Of a stretch of DNA of 64,000 nucleotides, positions 24,038 to 38,300 are shown in pieces. The position numbers and the translations under genes were made by a program. Origin of the DNA: Symbiodinium natans. Taxonomy: Eukaryota > Sar > Dinophyceae > Suessiales > Symbiodiniaceae. The notes under the pieces were generated by a model. That model was not told where the DNA came from, searched no databases, and was given only the letters and a program-made list of their open reading frames with translations. Within the stretch, counting starts at the first letter, position 1. The number at the start of each line of letters is the position of its first letter. The stretch spans positions 821,001 to 885,000 of the forward strand of contig CAJNDS010000225.1 in NCBI GenBank assembly GCA_905221605.1. Direction: 5' to 3'.

Positions 24038-24154
24038 CCCCCCAAGCCGCATCCGCAACATGTTGCCATTCTGCCAAGACCGCACATTTCCAATCTCTTT
24101 GGCCGTTGGATTCTGGGCTCTCGCTTCCTGGAGGAGCCGGCGCATAGAAGCCTC
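24038..24154 (-). CDS. exon of an unrecognised minus-strand gene
   Basis: 117 nt, phase 0-0, after GTGGAG| and before a GC donor at 24037-24036. Reads EASMRRLLQEARAQNPTAKE then IGNVRSWQNGNMLRMRLGG, probably helical. It may belong to the same gene as 23475-23579; an exon between them (about 23690-23900) is possible but not settled. The gene converges with the plus-strand LRR array. Confidence 0.5.
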
Positions 24155-24869
24155 CTCCACGTGACACAACATGAACAGGAAATGCACCATTCAAGAGCGA
24201 CCGCACCCTTGAAGCCTTCCTAGATCCGGTGTTGAGCCCCCATGACTCTCATATGTTGGTCTATCCTCGTCTCATCACGGGGTCTTTCTCTCGGCCGTGT
24301 TTTCATCGATGTGGGTCGCCTTCAAGGTCGATTCGGTTCCAAAAGATGCTTCTCTGACCTAAGGGTAAAATCCTCAAGAACCTTCCTTGATCAGCCGTTG
24401 GGGTCCTTCACTGCTCACGTCGCGGCATCTGGAAAAGAACATCCCTACGAAACATGCAGTACAACTTGCTTCTGTCGATTTTGCACACCGATGATCGCCG
24501 ATGATTGCCACGCGCAGGCTGGGGTCCGACTCAAGAGGCGCCACTCGGGATCTTCAGCCTGGAGTCATCCTGGCGTGGTTGGCAAAAAAGGTCCGACATG
24601 CACAAGGGTTGCTCGGAGTGGCTGGCTTTGCCCGGTCTCGGCACATGCTCCCCTTGTGATCTCAAGCCAAATCCAGGCTACTGCCCTACTGGCACGCCAC
24701 TCGTCGCCATGAGGTCCCCCCATAAAGCCTCGTTCCTGACGGCCCTGAAGGCATGCGGCAACAGGCATAGCAATGCCACCCAAGGATTTCAGTTCCCTAA
24801 ACCCTAAACCCTAAACCCTCAACCCTAAACCCTAAACCCTAAACCCTAAACCCTTTTGTGGTGACCGAG

Positions 24870-24917
24870 GCGCTGTCCTCCTTTCAAGTTCCGGAGACTT
24901 CGTCGTCTCCTTCTTAC
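24870..24917 (+). CDS. isolated exon-like island
   Basis: 48 nt, phase 0-0, between GACCGAG| and |GTAGGT, reading ALSSFQVPETSSSPSY. It lies upstream of the transporter gene but has no membrane character, so its gene is unknown. Confidence 0.3.
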
Positions 24918-26333
24918 GTAGGTGGACCTTTAAGCTGAAGGGTTGGCACATGGAGAGGTAGCTTCGCAAGTAATGCGTGAGTGAGCTTTTTGATTAGATG
25001 TGGGTCGCTGAGTTGTGTTGAGTGAGGTTTCCAGGGTCTAACAGGGTCCGGTTTGGGGTTTAGGGTTCTCAGATCCCTTGTGCAGCTTGCGCAAACAGTT
25101 GCTGAAGAAGATATTGAAGATTCCCAGCCGCGCTTGAGATGCAGCTGTATTCGTGGCTCTCCTCCGAACAGCTATGCCGTGTATAGGCTCTCCTCCGGAG
25201 ACGAGAGACAGCGATAGCAAAAGTCATGTGTTTAGGGATGTTTAGGGTGACAGTAGAAGCAGGCGTCATGTGTTTAGCGGGATGTTTAGGCTTGAGGTGA
25301 TCTTATGCTCACGTGCGACATCCATCCTTCAGCCTCCCAAGCAAGCTCCATAGCAATGGTGGTAGCTTTGCTCAGGGGGGGGGTTCTACATCCGCCCAAC
25401 AGCTACGGTGCCCCCTGAGCTCCGAAAGCCCAGCTTCAAGCCCTGTAAGCCCTAAAGCTCAGAGGCAGATTCTGGGTTTCAGATTCATTTCCAGAATTCG
25501 TGCTCCTGCCTCGCAGCGTGGATGGCTGCTGAGGACGGGAGCGTGGTGATGTGACGTGGGAGGATTTTGCAGTTCAAAGCTTCAGTCAGAGCTTAAGAGC
25601 TCACGGCCCCCAAGTTCGGTAGAACCTTTTCGTAGGCATATCGAGCAGCATAGGCAGATAGATGTCGTGGTTGTTCCCGAACTTTGAGGCTCGTTCCCAG
25701 TTTCATGTGGATTGCCTAGCTGGATATCCTGAATTCACGAAGCTGTACCAACCTTAGTTGTGTGTGGAGGAAGCTCGCAGCCAGGAAGATGGAGGCACCG
25801 GCACGCTAACCATCATGCCGCATGCCCGTTGCCCCGATATGCCGCTGTCAGCTTCCACAGCGTCGTAGCCTTGTTGCGTCTCGATATAGATAGACGGCAC
25901 TGAAAGACAGAACATGTAGCCTTAAACACCCTAAACTAGGGAGCTAAACTCCCCAAACCCTCCGTCCCATGTGGAAAGCAAGCCGGTCCTTTCAGAAGCT
26001 GCAAGCCAGAACTGGACCTTCCCCCCCCATGAGGCAGCTTTCAGAAGTGTCTACCTTTCGTCATGGTCTCTGCCCCAGGATTCTGGTTTCAAGCGTTGCC
26101 CGTATGAGCTTAGGTTTTAAGGTGACAAGCCCTACACCCTAAACACTAAACCCGCAAACCCGAAACCCCGCGCCCAAACGGTTGTGCTGGGGAAGCTCAA
26201 CAAGCCGAGGATTTTCCTGGAAGCTTTTTGTTTAAGGGGCCACAAATGTCCTAAGCCTCTAAAGTTAGACTCTAAAGCTATGTGGGTTGGAGCTTGACAC
26301 TCGTGTTTAAAACATTTTAAAACATATTCCCAG

Positions 26334-26384
26334 GTGTTCGGTGGCTGCATGTCCGCTGTCATCGCCATGGAGTATGTGCTCAAG
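26334..26384 (+). CDS. transporter exon 1 (first found)
   Basis: VFGGCMSAVIAMEYVLK, helix 1 of the UAA fold with its GC-x-S signature. Acceptor CCCAG|G, GC donor. Confidence 0.8.
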
Positions 26385-29300
26385 GCAGTGGCAAAAGAGT
26401 TGTTACTCAGGGTTTCGGCCCTTGGTTTAGGACCTTAAGCCCTAAACCCAAAACCCATATTATGGTAACTCATAACCCGAACCCAAAGCTTGAGTGCAAG
26501 CAACTCCCAAGTTGGCGCCCTCAATTGAATGAATCCTTATGACTGGACTCTTGTTCAGAAACCGAAACAAAAATTACCATCGTACCGGGCAGGGGGGGAG
26601 GGCACTCTGTTTTTTTGCGATGGTAACCGCCCCAAAGCTTAAGCCCTAGACCCGTACTCGCATTTTGGTAGCTCAACACTTGTGTTCCTTGACAGAAACC
26701 CAGTTAAAGTGCGCACAGACGTCAACGCCCCAAATGAACGACGCGCGTTTCAAGTTGTTGCATTGGAGACCCTAAACATGTAAGGCAATCTAGGGTTTAG
26801 GGTTCAGGGCCTGAGCTTTTGCATGTAGGATTTGGGGCGGCGGGATTTTCTGAGCTTTGATCGCCATATGGCTGGTTAAAGTTAATGGAGTCATACGAAG
26901 CTATACGAAGCGGAGGTATGAATGAAGCGAGAGTTCAGTTGACCTTCTCTTGTCCTAGTCTTCCTTCTGTCTTGTAAATTTGGGATGGACATCTCTTTTG
27001 GGGTCTTTATCGTTTGTAAAGGCCTTGTCGGTTTTTCAGGGTTAGGCAAATTTCCGGGCTTTATGGTGTTAGGTGTTTGTAAGGGTGTTTGAGTTTTACT
27101 AGTGATGTTTTTGAGGCGTTAGCGTGCAGGGTATTTTCTGGGGGCTTCGGCAAGGAAGTGTTTAGGGATTGAGGGTTTAGGAGTTTAGGTGTTTAAGCTG
27201 GGATGTTCCCCCTTATAATGTTGACTTCATGTTTATAAAGCCCCCTCAATTAAGAAACCCGGCTGCAAGCCCTGGAGCCGTAAGCCAGAGACTGCACGCC
27301 CTGCAGCCTAAAACTAGAGACTGTAGGGGCTGGAGGTCTAAGCCAGAGACTGCCCGGCAATTCTGAGATTTGAATGAAGCAGCTGTGGGCTGGAAGGATT
27401 TAGGTTCAAGGGCTCGGATGTAGAGTTTAGGGTTAGTTAGTCTTTAGGATGTGGGTGCAGAGTTTCGGATTTAGCGTTCAGGATTTGTGAGGGGCTTGGG
27501 GTTTTGGGAAAGGTCCCTGCTGGTCTTGGCAAGATTCTGACAGGCCAATCCGCAAGCGGGCAATCTCCTGAGCCTGTCAGAGCACGCTCCTAAGTACCAA
27601 GACGTCTGTCCACTTGCAGCTGAAGTCAGGCTGCAACCCTGGGCCCTAAACCCCAGCCAGAATTGAAAGGAACACCCTGGGGCCCCAAGCCCGAAACCTG
27701 GGTCCTAAGCCTCAACACTCATACCAATCGCTTGCAGAGAACCTTGCTTTGACTAGAAAGTTTCCACATTGAGGTTCGAAGGGCACTACACTTCAAGCCA
27801 TCGCCAGGCTCACAAGGCAGACCAAAACCGGACCCACCATGCCCAGGTTTGCCTTCGTGCTGCTTCAAAGCCTTCCAAGCCGGCTAGAGACCAAAGACGC
27901 GCGGGGCCCACACGCAGGCGCTGGTGTGGCTTCATCCCGAGTTAGCACGTTGTTAGGGTTTGGGGGCTTGGCATTAATGTCGGGGCTGCTCAGATGGACT
28001 ACAGTGTACGAGGGTTTTTTGAGCAGCTCTACAGCAACAATTCGTCCCTTAGAATACAGGGTGTGTGCATAAACAAATATTCTAGGCCCTAGCTTACCTT
28101 GAGAGATCTCAAACCCTAAACCAAAAACCCTAAACCATAAACCCTAAACCCTTCTTAAACCTCAAAGCCCACATACATGCCGAGGCGGGATTGCGGCTGA
28201 TACCGCTGAAAATGCCCCTCTCCAGCAGGGAGCTGAGCCCTTTCTGCAGGGCTCCTAAACCCTTAGAAGCCTTCACGCAACCTCATGGGCCTGTATGAGC
28301 CCTGATGATCAGCCCTTACAAGCGCACAACCCGTTTACGCCCCAATAAGCCTGGAAGGCGAAACCCTGAAATCCTCAATTCCAGTGTGCGGGACGGGTGC
28401 CAGGGTGCAGGGTGCTAAGATCAGGTGGCTGCTTGTGAAGTACGCCTCGATTGGTTTTGGTGTTCCGGAGCTTTGGCTCAGGTGTTCAGGATCTAGGGTT
28501 TCGGGGTTTGGCTCAGACCCACCCTAGACCCTAAACCCTAAACCCTAAACCCTAAACCCTAAACCCTAAACCCTAAACCCTAAGCCCTAAGCCCTAAGCC
28601 CTAAACCCGAAATGAACGGGAGCCCTGGAAAGCAGTGAAGGATGCTCCCCCTTCAGCGGGACGATGTAACTCCGAAGTTTAGCACCCTTAAGCTCGAGAG
28701 ATTGAACGTCGGGGGCTAAAGTGGGATTTCGGGCTTCGGGTTTAGGGTTTAGGGTTCAGGGCTTAGGGTTCAGGGCTTAGGGTTTAGGGTTTCGGGTTAG
28801 GTTTAGGTGTTCGGGTTTAGGGTTTAGGGTGAGGGTTTAGGGCTCAAAATTTAGGATTCCAGGGCTTGGCGGGCTTTGGGCTTTGGTCGAAGCATGAATG
28901 ACTTCGGAGTTGATACCCATATGTGCAATTTTCCTCATCATTTTTGTTGAGCCGGGGGTTTGCGTCATAGCTGGCCAGGTCAGCTGGGACTCAGGAGCCG
29001 GAACCCTTTTTCTTGAGGTAGAAAGCCTTTGAAAACCCAAGAATCCCAGAAGGGACAGAGCCAGTTCCTACGCAAAAGAAGGCGTTTGGTTCCTAATTTG
29101 CTGCCTTCGCCCTGACCCAATTTTTGCTTGGCAGGTCACGCACAGCATGCTGCCCTTTGGGCGGGGGGCCCCGTCCTTCATTTAAGGGATTCAGACTCAT
29201 ACCTCTACCTTGGTACCCCTAAAGGTTCCCTTTCAATATACTCCTAATATGGCCCTTACACTACCTCAAGGATCTTTTCGGGCCCCCAAAACCCACGGGT

Positions 29301-32300
29301 AAAACCTTCAGGATCCATGGTACAACCTCAGATTCATACGACCCAATCCCCTAAACTCTGCAGGGTCCACAGCAACTACACGAACAGCGAAAGCTCAAGA
29401 CCCTGAAGCCTTAATCTGCTACGAGCCTAGATACTTTTTTTGGGTGGTTTGAGGTTAGGTTGGGTTTAGAGTGGGTATCAAGGTGCTGCTAGTCTGTACC
29501 GCGTAAATCCACGAATTGTGATCGCTTTTGCACTTGCGTTCGCTGCCATTCGGAGTGCAAGTAGCCCTAGAATAGTGCGAAAGGGCGGCCCGGCAAAATC
29601 TTGGAGCAATTAGCTTCAGGTCCGATCTGTTCTCGATCTGTAGAGCACAAATGCCACGATCTCTACTTCAACAAAGAGGAGACGAAATCCTAAGTCCTAA
29701 TCCTAAACCCTCAGATCCTAATATTGTAAGTTCCCTGAGATCCTAAATTCAACACCCTCAGTCTCTCTGAGATGTGGGGCAGTATGCCTCGCCATGCCGG
29801 TGGAGGTAAAAAGGTTCGACTTTAGGGCTCTGTCAGTACACCGTAGACCGCTAAACCCTGAAGAGACCCAAGCCCCATGAAGCGGAAACCAGAGTTTGGG
29901 GTTTAGGGTTGTAGGGCATCTGCAACCCTAAACGCCAATTAGGCCCTAGACTCCGAAGCTCCCTGAAACCCCAAAAGGTCTGAAGGGGAGGTCTAATTAG
30001 GCCCGAGACTCCAAAGCTCCCTGAGCGGAGGTTCTGGGGGGTTACAGGTTGAGGCTTGGCCCGCTCAGGTGTCGATGTCCGTGCTGGCGAATGCCTCCTG
30101 GTTTAGGGTTCAGGATTTGAGGGTATATTAGGGCTTAGGGCCAAGTTTAGGGCAGCGTGGGTGTGTGTTTTCGTCATTAAGTGCCTTGGGCCTGAGGGGG
30201 GTCGTTACTGTAGGGTTCAGGAAGCTCTGTGATGATTTGTTTGTGGCTGCTTCGAGCAGTTGCGACACAAAGCCCCAAACCCGAACCCTTGGCTCAGGGA
30301 CCCTTCTTTTCTCTAAAACTAAACCCTAAACCCTAAACCCTAGTGTCGGCGATTGAACTTCTGCCTCTCAGGCCCCTCCCCCCTTCAGAGAGTTGACGAT
30401 GTTGTACCGGGTTGCTGCCAAGGAGTTTGAACTGAGTTATCATCGTGCGGAGAACAGGTTGTTAGCTATATGCAGACTATTGTATCTTGGGTTGAGTCCT
30501 TAACAGCAACCTAGTGTAGTTAGTAGTTTACTCAAGACTTCTGGGTCCCGAGATCATCGTGCGGAAGAACCCCTAAACCCTGTAACCCGAGTCCTGAGCC
30601 CTAAGCCCTGATACCTAGACCCTAAATCCTAGATCCTCAGCATCGAACCATGGTGCGGTGCATAGACCCTGAAGCCTGAACACCATAATCCCGGCAAGGT
30701 CGCCTTTGGTTTCAACATATCGGTTCCCATTCACACCCTCTTTCGCTCCTGCAACGTGATTGCCTCCGTGCTGCTGGGGTGCCCTCCCGGTGTTGGTGGG
30801 GGGGGGGGGTTTCTCTGGGCTGGTGCCTAAACCCTGGACCCCAAACTCCATGAGCCCAGGCCCTTGAGAGGCTTGAAACCCTCAACCCTAATGAAGCCCT
30901 AAACTCTAAACTCTAGACCCCAAACCCTAAGCCCTAAACCGTTGGACCGCAGGGTTCCGAGTGCGCCAGGAGTTGGGTGTGGTGTTACTTTGTAGCTTGC
31001 GTCTAGGGTTCAGGGTTCCGGGTTCAGGGTTCAGGGTTCAGAGTTCAGGGGTTCAGGGTTCAGGGTTCAGGGTGCAAGGTACGCCCTCTTTCGGCAGCGC
31101 TACACCCTGAAGCAGCTGGTCTGCGTCGTGATAATCACTGCCCCCCGCCTGCACTCCACCACCAGCAAGCTCCAGAGCCTTTTCCCCTTACCCTAAACCC
31201 TAAACCCCAATCTCTAAACCCTAAACCCTAAACCCTAAACCCGACACCCGAAACCCGAAACCCTAAACCCTACACCCCCAAACCGTAAAGAACCCAAAGG
31301 CCCACCAAACCGCCCTACAAGCCCTGGAAGCCTAAAAAAGCCTATATGAGGCCCAAGACCGAAGCACTGCAAGCCTACAAGCCCGAAGCCTTAAACCCGA
31401 AACCCTGAGCCCTAAACCCTCTCTGTTTAGGTCGTCCCTGGATCCAAATTTCAGGCTTTCTTGGGCTTCAGAGCGTGAAGGGTTTTTTTGCGGAGTGTTC
31501 TAGAGTTTCAGGGCCCTTGAGCCTGCCTGTGGCTGGAGTGACCCCCAACCCAGAGCCCTAGACCACGTAAGGGTGACAAGGGCTTTAGGGTGCTTGGGGG
31601 AGGGATAGCTTTGGTTCAGGCTTTCGGGGGACTCTCCGGGTCCTTAAATCGTTGAGGGCTTCCTTTTCAGCCCAAAACCCTGCAAAGCAAACCTTAAAAA
31701 ACCCTTAATGTGGTGGCTCAGGAGGGTTGAGGGCTCAGTCGGACCTAAACCCTACAGTCCCGAAACTCTAAGGTTCCTAAACCCTCAAGTTCCTAAACCC
31801 TGAACCCTAAACCCTACACCCTAAACCCTAAACCCTAAACCCTAAACCCTAAACCCTAAACCCTAAACCCGAAAAGTCCCCGAACAGTCAGAGCAGACCA
31901 AGGTTGGCATCTTCCTGGGCAGCGCGCCCTGGCAGCCAGAAGTCTTTTTGGTTTAGGGTTTAGGGTTTAGGGTTTCGGGTTTAGGGTTTAGGGTTTAGGG
32001 CTAGGGTTTAGGGTTTGGTGTTTGGGGTTTAGGGTTTAGGGCTAGGGTTTAGGGTTCAGGGTTTCGGCCTCAGGGTTTCGGGTTTAGGGTCGGGAGGTCC
32101 AGAGGATGCTAGGCCCTCAAAGGACCCCTGAAGGTTTCGGGTTTGGGGGAGGGGGGGGGGGGAGAGCCCCTAAACCCTAACCCAAAAGCCCTAAACCCTA
32201 AACCCGAAGCCCTAAACCCCTGGGCTTTGCGAGGCTATTGGGAGTTGTCAAGTGTATATTTTGTGATGGTTGTGGAGTTTAGGGTTTAGGGTTTAGGGTT

Positions 32301-35300
32301 TAGGGTTTAGGGTCACAAAGCCACAGCCTGAACCTGCCACAAATTTCGCTTTGCGGCTACACTTTCGCAGATCCTGGAGCATCCTGCAGTTCTCTGCTCA
32401 CTTCCTCACAGTTCAGTGTGCAGGCTCAGTGTCTTTCAAGCCCGAAGCTGCATGCGTAAACGGGCCGAACCCGAAACCCTAAACCCTAAGCCCTAAGCCC
32501 TAAACCCTAAACCCTAAACCCTAAACCCTAAACCCTAAACCCTCAACCCTAAACCCTCAACCCTAAACCCTAAACCCTAAACCCTAAACCCTAAACCCTA
32601 AGCCCTAAACCCTAAACCCTAAACCCTAAACCCTAGCCTTGGCAAACTCAGGTGGGCGATGCCAAGCAGTTTTTCGGGTGCACGGACTGCGGTGGCCAAG
32701 GGGCAGGTGGGGTAAACCTTAAACCCTAAACCCTAAACCCCAAACCCCAAACCCCAAACCCCAAACCCCAAACCCTAAACCCTAAACCTTAAATCCTAAA
32801 CCCTAAACCCTATTAGCCCTGAGCCACCTAAACCCGAAACATCCGATGGACAACGTTGGGGACTTTGGGGCACCACCACGGGCGTCGGGGTGGCAAGAAC
32901 CAACGGGAGGCTTTAAGCCGTTCAGGGTTCAGGGTTTAGGGTTCAGTGTTTGAGATGAAGGGGTGCGGGTCGAAGGCTTATAAGGTTTCGCGCTTACGGT
33001 TTGGGTTCTTTTCTTTTTTTGGGGGGGCCCAAGGGGGGAGTAGGGTTGTAGGTTTGGGGTTTAGGGCGTAGGGCTTTTAACCGAAAGGATTTGTGGTGTA
33101 CGGTTTGGGTTGGGCTTGTTGTTTTATGGCTGGTGTTCAAGGGAGAAGCATCTCAAGATCATAGGGTCTAAGGCCGTCTCTCAAAGCAGAAGGGTGTAGG
33201 CCGTGGTGGACGCGCCGGGTTTCAGCTCCTAGGACAGGTGAACTGGGAGGCTGTGCTCTGGGAACTCCGTCATGCCTCGCACTGGTGCAGGGGCGCAGGA
33301 CTTGCAACTCCAAGAATTTGAAAGCAAAATGGACATCGAGCGAACCCTAAGCCTGAGACACCCAAATCCCGAACCCTGAACACGGGCCCCAAACTCCAAC
33401 CCCTGCACGCCCAAGATGCGAAGTGCCTGGACATCTGGCCCTGCGAGAGGCACACCTGCGTCGACTGACGACACGGGTTTCGTGAGGCCGGATGTGTTCG
33501 ATGCTGGCGGTTCCGAAAATATTGGTGTGCTCTTTGGAGGGTTCCTATATGTTCCTATAGTGAGGATTTGGTATTTTGGCCCCTGTTGCCCCCGTTGCCC
33601 CTGGTGCCAGTGCGCCTGTTGCCCCCTGTTGCCCCTGTTAGGGTTTATTCAGGTTCCCCTAGTTTGAGGAGTACCCAGACTTCAAGACCAACATTCCCTC
33701 GGGGTTTAGGGTTTCAAGGTCCCTACGTTTAAGGCCGGTGTGCTGCAAAGGTTTAGGGGTGTTGTGTTTCGAAGCGTGCTTGCTGCAGCTGAGAAAGGCC
33801 TTTTGAGGAGGGCGTCTCGCAAACCGAGCCAAAGGATGAAAGAGAGAACCCGAAGCGCGAAACCTCTGCGGTACGCCGCCTGTCACGGGTCCCGAACACT
33901 GGCTGCATCTGGCTGCTCCGTGTGGCTTCGCTAGGTGCTCCGCGTACCGAGCCTGGTCGGTTGTGGTGAGGGCAGCGATGGGTTTCTCAGGTAGGGTGTA
34001 TATTACAGTGTATATATCACTGTAACTAATTGGCGAGTGTATATACAGTTGCCTTCTGGGTGAGTGTTTATGTTGGGTGTCTTTTTGGGGATACAGGAAA
34101 AGCCTTCATGCGCCCCGATGCTCCGAAGCGGTGCGTTGCTGCTTCTTCCGCGCGCGGCAGGAGCATGCGAGCTCCGTGGTCCCTTCCTAATTACGTATTG
34201 ATTGTCTCTGCGGCTGGAAAAAGTTTGCCCGCCGTGCGGCGCAACGGCAGCGACAGCGCAGCGGCACGAGCGAGTGCCGTCATCGAGGTTCGGGAATGGG
34301 CACGGCACAGCAGCACAGCGGCATAACGGCGCAGGGAGGTGTGCTCTGAGAACGAAAAGGTGGAATGGCGCAACAGCGCGACTGCATGACATCGCGCGGC
34401 GGCTCCTGCGACCCCCGCGCTGCTTAAGTATAAAGACGAGGCTCCCAAAATCATGTGAAGGATGCAGCTAGTCATGATTCAGGCAATGCTCCTTGCGGGG
34501 TTTTGTTGGGTAAGTTCTGCGTAAGCCCCAGTCGCCAAGGCTGCAACCAAGAAATCGGTTTCCCAAGACGGGGCTCAGGAGGGTTTAGGGTTTTGAACTT
34601 CGAGGTGCCGCCAGTGGCCGCCGAGCATCATGAGCATCAGCCGCTAGCCGTCCCACTGCCAGCAGCCGCCGAACATCATGAGCATCAGCCGGTACCCGTC
34701 TCACTGCGTGGCCGGACACCGCCGAGCATCATAAGCATCAGGCGCTGGCCGTCCCACCCGCCAGCCGCAAGCATCATGAGCATCAGCCGCCAGCCGTCCC
34801 GCTGTGTGGCCGGCCACCCCCGAGCATCATGAGCATCAGGCGCTGGCCGTCCCACCCGCCAGCGGCCGCCGAGCATCATGAGCATCAGCCGCTAGCCGTC
34901 CCACTGCCAGCAGCCGCCGAACATCATGAGCATCAGCCGGTACCCGTCTCACTGCGTGGCCGGACACCGCCGAGCATCATAAGCATCAGGCGCTGGCCGT
35001 CCCACCCGCCAGCCGCAAGCATCATGAGCATCAGCCGCCAGCCGTCCCGCTGTGTGGCCGGCCACCCCCGAGCATCATGAGCATCAGGCGCTGGCCGTCC
35101 CACCCGCCAGCGGCCGCCGAGCATCATGAGCATCAGCCGCTAGCCGTCCCACTGCCAGCAGCCGCCGAACATCATGAGCATCAGCCGGTACCCGTCTCAC
35201 TGCGTGGCCGCATCATGAGCATCAGCCGCCAGCCGTCCCGCTGTGTGGCCGGCCACCCCCGAGCATCATGAGCATCAGGCGCTGGCCGTCCCACCCGCCA

Positions 35301-38300
35301 GCGGCCGCCGAGCATCATGAGCATCAGCCGCTAGCCGTCCCACTGCCAGCAGCCGCCGAACATCATGAGCATCAGCCGGTACCCGTCTCACTGCGTGGCC
35401 GGACACCGCCGAGCATCATAAGCATCAGGCGCTGGCCGTCCCACCCGCCCGCCGCAAGCATCATGAGCATCAGCCGCCAGCCGTCCCGCTGTGTGGCCGG
35501 CCACCCCCGAGGATCATGAGCATCAGGCGCTGGCCGTCCCACCCGCCAGCGGCCGCCGAGCATCATGAGCATCAGCCGCTAGCCGTCCCACTGCCAGCAG
35601 CCGCCGAACATCATGAGCATCAGCCGGTACCCGTCTCACTGCGTGGCCGGACACCGCCGAGCATCATAAGCATCAGGCGCTGGCCGTCCCACCCGCCAGC
35701 CGCAAGCATCATGAGCATCAGCCGCCAGCCGTCCCGCTGTGTGGCCGGCCACCCCCGAGCATCATGAGCATCAGGCGCTGGCCGTCCCACCCGCCAGCGG
35801 CCGCCGAGCATCATGAGCATCAGCCGCTAGCCGTCCCACTGCCAGCAGCCGCCGAACATCATGAGCATCAGCCGGTACCCGTCTCACTGCGTGGCCGGAC
35901 ACCGCCGAGCATCATAAGCATCAGGCGCTGGCCGTCCCACCCGCCAGCCGCAAGCATCATGAGCATCAGCCGCCAGCCGTCCCGCTGTGTGGCCGGCCAC
36001 CCCCGAGCATCATGAGCATCAGGCGCTGGCCGTCCCACCCGCCAGCGGCCGCCGAGCATCATGAGCATCAGCCGCTAGCCGTCCCACTGCCCGCCAGCAG
36101 CCGCCGAACATCATGAGCATCAGCCGGTACCCGTCTCACTGCGTGGCCGGACACCGCCGAGCATCATAAGCATCAGGCGCTGGCCGTCCCACCCGCCAGC
36201 CGCAAGCATCATGAGCATCAGCCGCCAGCCGTCCCGCTGTGTGGCCGGCCACCCCCGAGCATCATGAGCATCAGGCGCTGGCCGTCCCACCCGCCAGCGG
36301 CCGCCGAGCATCATGAGCATCAGCCGCTAGCCGTCCCACTGCCAGCAGCCGCCGAACATCATGAGCATCAGCCGGTACCCGTCTCAGCATCATGAGCATC
36401 AGCCGCCAGCCGTCCCGCTGTGTGGCCGGCCACCCCCGAGCATCATGAGCATCAGGCGCTGGCCGTCCCACCCGCCAGCGGCCGCCGAGCATCATGAGCA
36501 TCAGCCGCTAGCCGTCCCACTGCCCGCCAGCAGCCGCCGAACATCATGAGCATCAGCCGGTACCCGTCTCACTGCGTGGCCGGACACCGCCGAGCATCAT
36601 AAGCATCAGGCGCTGGCCGTCCCACCCGCCAGCCGCAAGCATCATGAGCATCAGCCGCCAGCCGTCCCGCTGTGTGGCCGGCCACCCCCGAGCATCATGA
36701 GCATCAGGCGCTGGCCGTCCCACCCGCCAGCCGCGAGCATCACGAGCATCAGCCGCCAGCCGTCCCGCTGTGTGGCCGGCCACCCCCGAGCATCATGAGC
36801 ATCAGGCGCTGGCCGTCCCACCCGCCAGCGGCCGCCGAGCATCATGAGCATCAGCCGCTAGCCGTCCCACTGCCCGCCAGCAGCCGCCGAACATCATGAG
36901 CATCAGCCGGTACCCGTCTCACTGCGTGGCCGGACACAGCCGAGCATCATGAGCATCAGGCGCTGGCCGTCCCACCCGCCAGCCGCGAGCATCACGAGCA
37001 GCAGCCGCCAGCCGTCCCGCTGTGTGGCCGGCCACCCCCGAGGATCATGAGCATCAGGCGCTGGCCGTCCCACCCGCCAGCGGCCGCCGAGCATCATGAG
37101 CATCAGCCGCTAGCCGTCCCACTGCCCGCCAGCAGCCGCCGAACATCATGAGCATCAGCCGGTACCCGTCTCACTGCGTGGCCGGACACCGCCGAGCATC
37201 ATGAGCATCAGGCGCTGGCCGTCCCACCCGCCAGCCGCGAGCATCATGAGCATCAGCCGCCAGCCGTCCCGCTGTGTGGCCGGCCACCCCCGAGCATCAT
37301 GAGCATCAGGCGCTGGCCGTCCCACCCGCCAGCGGCCGCCGAGCATCATGAGCATCAGCCGCTAGCCGTCCCACTGCCCGCCAGCAGCCGCCGAACATCA
37401 TGAGCATCAGCCGGTACCCGTGTCACTGCGTGGCCGGACACCGCCGAGCATCATGAGCATCAGGCGTTTTTTTGACTTGTTAGCCGCGAGCATCATGAGC
37501 ATCAGCCGCCAGCCGTCCCGCTGTGTGGCCGGCCACCCGCGAGCATTATGAGCATCAGGCGCTGGCCGTCCCACCCGCCAGCAGCCGCCGAGCATCATGA
37601 GCATCAGCCGGTACCCGTCTCACTGCGCGGCCGGCCACCGCCGAGCATCATGAGCATCAGGCGCTGGCAGTGCGCTGGCCGTCCCCCCCGCCAGCGGCCG
37701 CCGAGCATCATGAGCATCAGCCGCTAGCCGTCCCACTGCCCGCCAGCAGCCGCCGAGCATCATGAGCATCAGCCGGTACCCGTCTCACTGCGTGGCCGGC
37801 CACCGCCGAGCATCATGAGCATCAGGCGCTGGCAGTGCGCTGGCCGTCCCACCCGCCACCGGCCGCCGAGCATCATGAGCATCAGCCGCCAGCCGTCCCA
37901 CTGTGTGGCCGGCCACCCCCGAGCATCATGAGCATCAGGCGCTGGCCGTCCCACTGCCCGCCAGCAGCCGCCGAGCATCATGAGCATCAGCCGCTACCCG
38001 TCCCACTGTGTGGCCGGCCACCGCCGAGCATCATGAGCATCAGGCGCTGGCCGTCCCACCGTGTGGGCAGCTGCCCCGGGCGCCGAGCATCATGAGCATC
38101 AGCCGCTAGCCGTCCCACTGCCCGCCAGCAGCCGCCGAGCATCATGAGCATCAGTCGGTACCCGTCTCACTGCGTGGCCGGCCACCGCCGAGCATCATGA
38201 GCATCAGGCGCTGGCCGTCCCACCGTGTGGGTCCTGCCCGCCAGCCGCCGAGCATCAGCCGCTAGCCGTCCCACTGTGTGGCCGGCCACCGCCGAGCATC

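Noticed and set aside
29143-29177. Cytochrome P450 heme-binding exon (HSMLPFGRGAP)
   Set aside because: The conserved Cys is absent and the frame stops at once; no other P450 exon nearby.
30403-30440. Transporter exon LTMLYRVAAK
   Set aside because: Resembles the same family segment as exon 7 (NISVPIHTLFRS), which is a far better match at 30699; the phase does not fit.
33237-33300. Transporter exon VNWEAVLWELRHA
   Set aside because: Resembles the EALFY.H loop but lies before exons 11-12; the in-order exon at 39203 fits in phase and length.
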